Positions 1 through 5,795 of a stretch of 7,929 nucleotides of DNA are shown here, piece after piece; the first letter of the stretch is position 1; the number at the start of each line of letters is the position of its first letter. Made by a program: the position numbers and the translations under genes. This stretch comes from an uncultured Muribaculaceae bacterium (GTDB taxonomy: Bacteria > Bacteroidota > Bacteroidia > Bacteroidales > Muribaculaceae), in assembly GCA_910579305.1 (NCBI GenBank), contig CAJTTA010000057.1, positions 1 to 7,929 on the forward strand. Direction: 5' to 3'. The notes beneath the pieces were generated by a model. The model did no database searches. It was not told the origin of the DNA and saw only the letters and a list, made by a program, of their open reading frames with translations.

Positions 1-64
1 CGTTGAAGCAACCCCATCGCTGCTTATCCTCTAAAATTTTGATGCGGTTGCCCTGACAATCCAT
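1..64 (-). CDS. Possible 5' end of a minus-strand gene, cut by the window edge
   Basis: Reading leftward from an ATG at 64-62, the frame stays open to the window edge and gives 21 residues beginning MDCQGNRIKILED. I do not recognise the protein. In favour: the frame is uninterrupted and the composition is plausible. Against: the ATG lies only about six bases beyond the U-tract of the tRNA terminator, so a transcript would have to read through or start inside that hairpin. It could be a chance frame, or the true start could lie outside the window. Confidence 0.25.
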   Translation of the reverse strand, partial: MDCQGNRIKILEDKQRWGCFN

Positions 65-70
65 CTCCAC

Positions 71-111
71 AAAAGAAAAGAAGAGGAAAATCCATACGGA
101 AATTCCTCTTC
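71..111 (-). terminator. Intrinsic terminator of the tRNA-Leu gene
   Basis: The 9-base arms at 80-88 and 103-111 (GAAGAGGAA / TTCCTCTTC on the plus strand) are perfectly complementary. A short inner TCC/GGA pairing sits inside the loop. On the minus strand the hairpin is followed at once by TTTTCTTTT (complement of 71-79). It begins 16 bases past the tRNA 3' end, so it should end tRNA transcription. Confidence 0.8.
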
Positions 112-127
112 ACCTATCCTTATGACG

Positions 128-209
128 TGCGCACGACGGGACTCGAACCCACACGTCTCTCGACACTAGATCCTAAGTCTAGCGCGGCTACCAATTACGC
201 CACGTGCGC
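128..209 (-). tRNA. tRNA-Leu (anticodon UAG)
   Basis: On the minus strand the acceptor arms GCGCACG (209-203) and CGTGCGC (135-129) pair perfectly, with A (128) as discriminator base. The D-loop contains AATTGGTAG. The anticodon stem CTAGA/TCTAG encloses the loop CTTAGGA, giving anticodon TAG at 175-173. A class II variable arm (TGTCGAGAGACG) is present, as expected for leucine. The T-arm carries GGGTTCGAGTCCC. No CCA is encoded (the next bases are CGT), so the tail must be added after transcription. The gene is transcribed alone, with its own promoter about 60 bases upstream and a terminator just downstream. Confidence 0.97.
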
Positions 210-269
210 AAAATGTATGTCGGAAATTCCGGGAAGCCATCGCACATAGCCTCCCGCAATTTCACGACT

Positions 270-302
270 GCAAAGTTAAGCATTTTTTTCTTAACCACCA
301 AA
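270..302 (-). promoter_or_regulatory. Bacteroidota-type promoter of tRNA-Leu
   Basis: On the minus strand TTTG (302-299) is followed, after exactly 20 bases, by TAACTTTGC (278-270). This is a full match to the Bacteroidota -33/-7 consensus TTTG / TAnnTTTGC. Transcription should start near 263-265, leaving a leader of about 55 bases before the tRNA 5' end at 209, to be removed by RNase P. The -33 box lies only a few bases past the stop codon of the upstream minus-strand gene. Confidence 0.85.
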
Positions 303-305
303 CCG

Positions 306-548
306 TCATTCCTCAGCCGACGCATAATCCAGCACCTCACGGCTTTTCACGCACACGCCATATGCCTGAGCCTTTGCAAGAATCGCTCTCGCCAGCCTTG
401 GCTTCAGCCCTTCAGGACAATATCTGAAATAGGCCTCGGCTGCACGCACATGAGCCGCATCCGGCATAGGATATTCACGTCTCTCCGGGAGGCCGAACAT
501 GTCGGCGGGGAGCGTCCTGCGCTCCTCTTCATTCATTCTGTCTTTCAT
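306..548 (-). CDS. Small DUF6582-like protein of unknown function
   Basis: This 80-residue protein starts at ATG 548 and stops at 308-306 (TGA). Its centre reads FGLPERREYPMPDAAHVRAA, followed by an alanine/leucine-rich helix ending in AKAQAYGV. That pattern (F/Y-x-LP-x-x-R-x-x-P-x-P-D-x-x-HV-x-x-A ... LA-x-x-I ... A-x-x-x-GV) is one I associate with the DUF6582 family, known from phage proteins and as short stand-alone proteins; its role is not known to me. There is no signal peptide or membrane segment, and the N-terminus is charged (KDRMNEEERR). A TTG at 557 and an ATG at 536 are alternative starts; I prefer 548 because it is the first ATG after the upstream stop. It begins 31 bases past the nhaA stop, which suggests co-transcription with nhaA. 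No intrinsic terminator is visible after it. Confidence 0.65.
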   Translation of the reverse strand: MKDRMNEEERRTLPADMFGLPERREYPMPDAAHVRAAEAYFRYCPEGLKPRLARAILAKAQAYGVCVKSREVLDYASAEE

Positions 549-579
549 AGCGATCAAGGTGTATTGTTATTAAAGGATT

Positions 580-1938
580 TCAGGAGTTATGGGTGACGGA
601 GGTCTTAGGCAACGTAAGATGCAGCACACTCCAGCCTATCACGCCGGCTGCTATGGAGCCTACCACAATGCCGAGCTTCGCCTCATTGAGCAGCTCGGAG
701 AAATAAGGATCTCCTGTGCCGAAAGAGAGATTGGCTATAAAGAGACTCACTGTAAACCCTATGCCGCCCAGCACTGCTACCGAAGACATCATCTTCCAGT
801 TGGTGCGCGACGGCATGGCTGCGACACCACACTTCACAGCAATCCATGAGAAGCTCAGAATGCCCAGGAATTTACCCAGCACCAGACCGAGAATGATGGA
901 AAGACTCACGCCGGACACAACCGATTCCGGACTCAGTCCGCCGAGATAGATACCGGCGTTGGCAAATGCGAAGAGGGGCATAATAATCCAGTTGACCACG
1001 GGATGCAGCGAGTCTTCAAGCTCCTGAAGAGGCGATATCACCTTGTCGGAGGCACTCTCTATCTCTTTAAGCCAGTTGAGCTGGTCGTGATCAAGAATCG
1101 TATGGGAATCAAGGGTTTCATCCTTGTCGGCAGCGAAGTAGGAGATATTGGTACGAATTGTCTGCACATAGTGCTTGGGATTGAACAGCGGACGGGCCGG
1201 GACACAGAAGGCCACTATCACGCCGGCGATCGTGGGATGGATTCCTGCCTGAAGGAACAGAAACCATATTATGATGCCGATTCCCATATAAAACAGTTTG
1301 CTCTGAATGCGCATGCGACCGCCAAGCATGAGCAGGCCTATGAGAAGTGCCGACCACAGCAACATTGTCACATCAATATGATCAGAGTAGAAAATCGCTA
1401 TCACCAGGATGCCGCCAAGATCATCCACCACTGCCAGCGTGGTGAGGAATATCTTCAGAGAGATAGGCACTCGCGAGCCCAGCATCGACAGCACACCGAG
1501 AGAAAAAGCTATGTCGGTGGCCATGGGGATGGCACATCCGCGCTCATAAGGGGTGCCCTGGGCACATAAATAGAATATAGCCACAGGCACTATCATGCCT
1601 CCGCATGCGCCAAGAATAGGGAGCATCGCCCTGCGCATGGAGCGCAGTTCCCCCACAAGCACCTCTCGCTTTATCTCCAGGCCGACGCTGAAGAAAAAGA
1701 CTGCCATAAGGGCATCATTGATGAATTGCATCACATTCATGGGATGGCCATTATGGCTGAAAAGATTGAAAGAGCCTATCTGCAAAGCCACCTCATGCGT
1801 CCATAAGGAATTATAGAAGTCGCGCGTTGCAGGAAGATTCACCACCAGGAGAGCCAGCACAGTTGCCACAAGCAACATATTGCCTCCCTGGAGATAATTA
1901 CGCAAAGTCTTACGTATCGTGTAGAAAACACCTGACAT
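580..1938 (-). CDS. nhaA: Na+/H+ antiporter NhaA
   Basis: This 452-residue inner-membrane protein exchanges protons for cytoplasmic Na+ (or Li+), helping with pH and sodium homeostasis. The family hallmarks are present. The interrupted-helix TD motif (T141-D142, in PMATDIAFSLGVL) and the ion-binding aspartate pair (D172-D173, in LAVVDDLGGILVIA) match E. coli T132-D133 and D163-D164. H234 (AGIHPTIAGV) matches H225, and K356 (GLVLGKFLGI) matches K300. PLFAFANAG (321-329) and GGIGFTVSLFIANL (391-404) are also typical. About a dozen hydrophobic segments can be traced. It is longer than the 388-residue E. coli protein, mainly because of about 45 extra charged residues between roughly 255 and 305, just before the LEDSLHP segment that aligns with the E. 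coli pH-sensor loop. No consensus -7 box is visible upstream. It is divergent from iorA, and the small DUF6582-like gene follows closely. Confidence 0.96.
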   Translation of the reverse strand: MSGVFYTIRKTLRNYLQGGNMLLVATVLALLVVNLPATRDFYNSLWTHEVALQIGSFNLFSHNGHPMNVMQFINDALMAVFFFSVGLEIKREVLVGELRSMRRAMLPILGACGGMIVPVAIFYLCAQGTPYERGCAIPMATDIAFSLGVLSMLGSRVPISLKIFLTTLAVVDDLGGILVIAIFYSDHIDVTMLLWSALLIGLLMLGGRMRIQSKLFYMGIGIIIWFLFLQAGIHPTIAGVIVAFCVPARPLFNPKHYVQTIRTNISYFAADKDETLDSHTILDHDQLNWLKEIESASDKVISPLQELEDSLHPVVNWIIMPLFAFANAGIYLGGLSPESVVSGVSLSIILGLVLGKFLGILSFSWIAVKCGVAAMPSRTNWKMMSSVAVLGGIGFTVSLFIANLSFGTGDPYFSELLNEAKLGIVVGSIAAGVIGWSVLHLTLPKTSVTHNS

Positions 1939-2136
1939 AATCAGAACTTTATTTAAATTAACACTATTATTGTATAACGTTAAAAAACGTGTTTTGTTGC
2001 ATCTCTCGGATTATGTTAAATTTTTTTGGCGAATCATTTGGCTATTAAGATTAAAGGCGCTATATTTGCACCTTGAAGCGATGCTGTTTCAAGTCCGCTT
2101 CATTGCTACCTGATTTCTAACTATATATCTAATATA
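1939..2136. other. Divergent intergenic region between nhaA and iorA
   Basis: This 198-base A/T-rich spacer carries the plus-strand iorA promoter (2037-2069). For nhaA no CAAAnnTA (a reversed -7 box) occurs in it, so that promoter is non-consensus or uses another sigma factor. A short inverted repeat, ACGTT-aaaa-AACGT (1977-1990), lies about 40 bases upstream of nhaA and could be an operator, but 5-bp arms are weak evidence. In the iorA leader, GAAGCG (2075-2080) can pair with CGCTTC (2096-2101). Confidence 0.5.
2037..2069 (+). promoter_or_regulatory. Bacteroidota-type promoter of the iorAB cassette
   Basis: TTTG (2037-2040), a 20-base spacer and TATATTTGC (2061-2069) fully match the Bacteroidota TTTG / TAnnTTTGC consensus. 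Transcription should start at about 2074-2076, giving an untranslated leader of about 60 bases before the iorA ATG. The leader is A/T-rich near the start codon (CTATATATCTAATATA), with no Shine-Dalgarno sequence, which is common in this phylum. Confidence 0.85.
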
Positions 2137-3750
2137 ATGAATACCAAACGTCTCTTGCTCGGCGACGAGGCCCTTGCCCTCGGAGCCATCAATGCCGGTC
2201 TCTCAGGTGTATATGCCTATCCCGGCACGCCCTCCACTGAAATCACCGAATTCATCCAGCTCGATCCGCTTTCCCGCGAGCGCAAGCTGCACTCCCATTG
2301 GAGCGCCAATGAAAAAAGCGCCATGGAAGAGGCTCTCGGCATGAGTTTCTGCGGAAAACGCGCACTCGTGTGCATGAAGCACGTGGGCATGAATGTGGCA
2401 GCCGACTGCTTTGTCAACTCTGCATTCACAGGCGCCAACGGAGGTCTCGTAGTAGTGGCCGCCGACGACCCCTCCATGCACTCGTCGCAGAACGAGCAGG
2501 ACTCTCGCTTCTACTCCCAGTTTGCATTCATCCCCACTCTTGAGCCGGCAAGCCAACAGGAAGCCTACGACATGATGGCCTATGCTTTCGATTTCTCCGA
2601 AAAAATAGGTCTGCCCGTGCTCATGCGCATGGTGACACGTATGGCCCACTCCCGCGGTGTGGTGGAAGCCGGAGCCATCAGGAAAGAAAACCCCATAAAG
2701 TATCCCGAGAACACCCGCCAGTGGGTGCTCATGCCCGGCAACTCCAAGGTGCGTTACAAGCAGCTCCTCGCCGACTGGGATGAATGCCTCAAGGCCTCTG
2801 AGACAAGCCCCTATAACGTCTACACCGACGGCACCGACCACTCAAAGGGCATCATAGCCAACGGCATAGCCTACAACTATCTCATGGAGTGCTTCCCCCA
2901 GGGATGCCCGTTCCCTGTGCTGAAAATCTCCCAGTATCCCATCCCCACAGCCCTCGTAGAGCGCATGACCCGCGAGTGCGACTCCATCCTGGTAGTGGAA
3001 GAAGGCCAGCCTTTCATCGAAGAAAGAATCAAGGGAATGCTCGGCACTCCCAAGCCCATCTACGGCAAATTCTCGGGTCATCTTCCCCGCACAGGCGAGC
3101 TCAACCCCGACTTCGTGCGAAAGGCTCTCGGCATGGATCCGCTCCCCAAGCAAGGCCCCTCTCAGGTGGTTATGCCTCGTCCCCCCGCTCTCTGCCAGGG
3201 ATGCAGCCACCGCGACGTATATGCCGCCCTCAATGACGTGCTCAAGGAATATGAGAACCCCAAAGTGTTTGGCGACATAGGTTGCTACACACTTGGATGG
3301 CTGTCGCCGTTCAATGCAATCGACTCTGTAGTCGACATGGGCGCTTCAATATCTATGGCAAAGGGTGCCGCCGATGCCGGACAGCATCCCTCGGTAGCCA
3401 TAATAGGCGACAGCACTTTCACTCATTCGGGAATGACCCCGCTGCTGGATGCCATCAATGAAAACAATAATATGGTGGCCATCATCTCCGACAATCTCAC
3501 TACCGGCATGACAGGCGGACAAGATTCACAAGGCACCGGCAAGATCGAGCAGATATGCATAGGTCTCGGAGCCGATCCGGCTCACGTGCGCACCATTGAC
3601 GCCCTCCCCAAGAATCATGAGGAACTCATGGCGCTGCTCCGCGAGGAGATCGAATATCCCGGCCTCTCAGTAGTGGTGTGCCGCCGTGAGTGCATCCAGA
3701 CAGCCCGCCGCCACGCTGCAGCAAAGGCCAAAGAGGCTGCAAAAAAATAA
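2137..3750 (+). CDS. iorA: Indolepyruvate/arylpyruvate:ferredoxin oxidoreductase, alpha subunit, lacking the C-terminal ferredoxin domain
   Basis: This is the large TPP-dependent subunit of the cytoplasmic enzyme that converts aryl-2-oxoacids (indolepyruvate, phenylpyruvate, hydroxyphenylpyruvate) plus CoA to arylacetyl-CoA and CO2 while reducing ferredoxin. The N-terminal pyrimidine-binding domain shows YPGTPSTEI (28-36), NEKSAMEEALG (58-68) and KHVGMNVAAD (81-90). DDPSMHSSQNEQDSR (110-124) is typical of IorA. The C-terminal TPP domain has LCQGCSHR (352-359, usually LCPGCPHR), GDIGCYTLG (379-387), MGASISMAKG (401-410) and the GDS...N diphosphate/Mg2+ motif (GDSTFTHSG 424-432, then N-rich 441-445 and TTGMTGGQ 455-462). 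The protein stops at 537 residues after CRREC and a Lys/Ala-rich tail. The classical archaeal subunit continues with about 60-80 residues holding two CxxCxxCxxxCP cluster motifs; those are absent and no frameshift remnant follows. The start is the first ATG after the promoter. iorB begins 28 bases downstream. Confidence 0.93.
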   Translation: MNTKRLLLGDEALALGAINAGLSGVYAYPGTPSTEITEFIQLDPLSRERKLHSHWSANEKSAMEEALGMSFCGKRALVCMKHVGMNVAADCFVNSAFTGANGGLVVVAADDPSMHSSQNEQDSRFYSQFAFIPTLEPASQQEAYDMMAYAFDFSEKIGLPVLMRMVTRMAHSRGVVEAGAIRKENPIKYPENTRQWVLMPGNSKVRYKQLLADWDECLKASETSPYNVYTDGTDHSKGIIANGIAYNYLMECFPQGCPFPVLKISQYPIPTALVERMTRECDSILVVEEGQPFIEERIKGMLGTPKPIYGKFSGHLPRTGELNPDFVRKALGMDPLPKQGPSQVVMPRPPALCQGCSHRDVYAALNDVLKEYENPKVFGDIGCYTLGWLSPFNAIDSVVDMGASISMAKGAADAGQHPSVAIIGDSTFTHSGMTPLLDAINENNNMVAIISDNLTTGMTGGQDSQGTGKIEQICIGLGADPAHVRTIDALPKNHEELMALLREEIEYPGLSVVVCRRECIQTARRHAAAKAKEAAKK

Positions 3751-3778
3751 TTCTAACCTTTTACTCCGAATCCACACA

Positions 3779-4360
3779 ATGAAAACCGATATAGTATTGG
3801 CCGGCGTAGGCGGCCAGGGCATTCTCTCCATCGCCACCATTCTCGGTGCCGCAGCCCTCAAAGAGAACCTCTACATCAAGCAGGCCGAAGTTCATGGCAT
3901 GAGCCAGCGCGGAGGCGACGTGCAGAGCAATCTGCGCATCTCTTCATCGCCCATAGCAAGCGACCTCATTCCTCTGGGCGGAGCCGACCTCATCGTGAGC
4001 CTCGAGCCGATGGAAGCTCTCCGCTATGTGGAATACCTCAAGCCCGAGGGCTGGATCGTGACATCTACAGCTCCGTTTGTAAATATACCCAACTATCCCG
4101 AAATGAGTGCGATTGAAGCCGAACTCGGCGCATGGCCTCACACCGTGGCTTTCGACATGGAGGAAATGGCAAAAGAAGTGGCCACTCAGCGCTCAAGCAA
4201 TATGGTGCTTCTGGGTGCCGCCGCCCCCTTCATCGACATTGAAGTCGAAAAAATCGAGGATGGAATCCGCACTGTATTCGGCGCCAAGGGTGAGAAAATC
4301 GTGGAAAGCAACCTCAAAGCATTCCGCGCCGGTCTTGCCTTCGCTCAGAATAAAAAATAA
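3779..4360 (+). CDS. iorB: Indolepyruvate/arylpyruvate:ferredoxin oxidoreductase, beta (gamma-domain) subunit
   Basis: This 193-residue subunit is of normal length for IorB. It belongs to the pyruvate/ketoisovalerate oxidoreductase gamma-domain family and pairs with IorA to complete the CoA-dependent oxidative decarboxylase. The N-terminal glycine-rich loop DIVLAGVGGQGIL (4-16) and the highly conserved AEVHGMSQRGGDVQSNLR (36-53) are diagnostic. LGGADLIVSLEPMEALRY (66-83) and the C-terminal RSSNMVLLGA (138-147) also fit. I take ATG 3779 as the start because GVGGQGIL then falls at the usual distance from the N-terminus. An in-frame ATG at 3686 would overlap the end of iorA and add 31 low-complexity residues. 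It lies 28 bases after iorA, in the same transcription unit. A terminator-like hairpin follows it. Confidence 0.95.
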   Translation: MKTDIVLAGVGGQGILSIATILGAAALKENLYIKQAEVHGMSQRGGDVQSNLRISSSPIASDLIPLGGADLIVSLEPMEALRYVEYLKPEGWIVTSTAPFVNIPNYPEMSAIEAELGAWPHTVAFDMEEMAKEVATQRSSNMVLLGAAAPFIDIEVEKIEDGIRTVFGAKGEKIVESNLKAFRAGLAFAQNKK

Positions 4361-4371
4361 ATCATCACTTC

Positions 4372-4420
4372 AGGCTCCTGCGAGACAGTTATTCTTATGA
4401 CCTGCCTTGCAGGAGCTTTT
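4372..4420 (+). terminator. Terminator-like hairpin between iorB and the aminotransferase gene
   Basis: GCTCCTGC (4374-4381) and GCAGGAGC (4409-4416) are perfect 8-base arms. They extend by a G-T and an A-T pair, and four T residues follow (4417-4420). The loop is long (27 bases) and the T-tract short, so it may be a partial terminator, attenuator or mRNA-processing hairpin that lowers expression of the last two genes. No consensus promoter was found in the 21 bases left before the next ATG, so some read-through is expected. Confidence 0.55.
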
Positions 4421-4441
4421 CACCTTAAATCTTGACCGCAC

Positions 4442-5785
4442 ATGTTCCCAATATCCGAAGATCAGCTCCAGGAAGCGATGTCATCCCTGGGCATACAAAA
4501 TATCACTGATGCCACTATCCGCCAGATAGTCTCTCTCGCCAATGCCCTCCAGGAGATGGCAGGTGAGAAAGTCGTGCACCTTGAGATGGGCAATCCCGGC
4601 ATTCCGGCTAATGCTCTCGGCGTGGAAGCAGAGCGAGAAGTGCTCCGTAAAGGCATTGCCAACACCTACCCCAACATAGCAGGCACACCTCAGCTCAAGC
4701 AGAACGGATCCAGATTCCTCAAAGCTTTCCTCGACATTGATGTGCCGCAGGAATGCATAATTCCCACCGTGGGCTCCATGCAGGGTGGTTACGCATCCAT
4801 GCTGCTCTGCGCTCACCGCGATCCGGCTAAGGACACGATGCTCTTCATTAATCCGGGATTCCCCGCTCAGCGATATCAGGCACGTATCCTTGGGCTGAAA
4901 GAGGCTTCGTTTGACATATATAATTATCGTGGAAAAGCTCTTGAGGCCAAACTTGAAGAGATGTTCTCCAAAGGCAATATCACTGCCATTATATATGGTA
5001 TCCCCAACAATCCGGCCTGGATCAATCTCACGGAAGAGGAGCTGGAGATAATAGGCCGTCTTGCCACAAAATACGATGTGATCGTAATGGAAGATCTCGC
5101 ATATGTAGGCATGGACTTCCGTAATAACTTCGGCGAACCCGGTGTGGCCCCCTTCGTGCCCACTGTAGCCAAATACACTGACAATTACATCCTGCTCCTC
5201 TCGGCATCCAAGATCTTCTCTTATGCAGGCCAGCGCATAGCGATATGCTGTTTCTCCCCGCATGTTGCTGTAATGACAAGCCCTGAACTTGACCGCTTCT
5301 TCGGCATGCCCACTATGCTCAATTCTTTTGTATTCGGAGTGTTATACGCACTCTCATCGGGCACAGCACACTCGGCTCAGCACGCATTCGCCACCATGCT
5401 GGGAGCCGCTGCCGACGGCAGGCTGAACTTCGTGGAGGACTGCCGCGAATATGAACGCCGCGGCGGACGCACTAAAGATATCTTCACAGGCAACGGGTTC
5501 CATATCGTCTACGACCGTGACGGCGAATGCCCCATTTCCGACGGATTCTTCTTCACTGCCGGATACCCCAGCCTTGACAGCGCACAGCTTCAGGCGGAGC
5601 TATTGCGATATGGCGTGGCTGCCATCTCTCTGCCCGGCACCGGAAGCCAGCAGGACGGCATACGCGTATGCGTCTCCTTGCTTGACAATGAGACCACTTT
5701 CAAGAACCTGGAAAGCCGTCTCGCATGTTTCCATAAAGACCACATTCACCTCCATAAAGAAGAAATCTGCGCTTGCATAAATTGA
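4442..5785 (+). CDS. PLP-dependent aminotransferase, class I/II fold (probable aromatic amino acid aminotransferase)
   Basis: This 447-residue cytoplasmic fold-type I PLP enzyme should transfer an amino group between an amino acid and a 2-oxoacid. The catalytic set can be read directly. SASKIFSYAGQRIAI (254-268) holds the Schiff-base lysine K257 and phosphate-binding R265. IPNNPAW (187-193) supplies the cofactor-binding Asn N190. VMEDLAYVGMDF (215-226) supplies D218, which pairs with the pyridine nitrogen, and Y221. GIRVCVSL (406-413) carries R408, the expected substrate-carboxylate arginine. TVGSMQGGY (109-117) is the cofactor phosphate loop. Substrate specificity cannot be read from these motifs; the aromatic assignment is inferred from the flanking iorAB and CoA-transferase genes. 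The gene starts 81 bases after iorB, across a hairpin, and stops 10 bases before the CoA-transferase start. The C-terminus ends in an unusual His/Cys-rich tail (HKDHIHLHKEEICACIN). Confidence 0.88.
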   Translation: MFPISEDQLQEAMSSLGIQNITDATIRQIVSLANALQEMAGEKVVHLEMGNPGIPANALGVEAEREVLRKGIANTYPNIAGTPQLKQNGSRFLKAFLDIDVPQECIIPTVGSMQGGYASMLLCAHRDPAKDTMLFINPGFPAQRYQARILGLKEASFDIYNYRGKALEAKLEEMFSKGNITAIIYGIPNNPAWINLTEEELEIIGRLATKYDVIVMEDLAYVGMDFRNNFGEPGVAPFVPTVAKYTDNYILLLSASKIFSYAGQRIAICCFSPHVAVMTSPELDRFFGMPTMLNSFVFGVLYALSSGTAHSAQHAFATMLGAAADGRLNFVEDCREYERRGGRTKDIFTGNGFHIVYDRDGECPISDGFFFTAGYPSLDSAQLQAELLRYGVAAISLPGTGSQQDGIRVCVSLLDNETTFKNLESRLACFHKDHIHLHKEEICACIN

Positions 5786-5795
5786 CAGTCATCTT

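Noticed and set aside
276..294. TTAAG/CTTAA inverted repeat with a T run as a terminator after the DUF6582-like gene
   Set aside because: The stem is only 5 A/T-rich pairs with the T run inside the loop, and it overlaps the tRNA promoter.
204..596. Plus-strand frame of 130 residues
   Set aside because: It begins inside the tRNA gene, crosses the tRNA promoter and is antisense to the DUF6582-like gene; the composition is not protein-like.
2203..2841. Long minus-strand frame of 212 residues antisense to iorA
   Set aside because: It is a shadow of a well-conserved coding sequence; its His/Gly/Val-rich translation matches no family I know.
3686..3778. Longer iorB start at ATG 3686
   Set aside because: It would lie inside iorA and add 31 low-complexity residues before the conserved GVGGQGIL loop; ATG 3779 gives the family's normal length.
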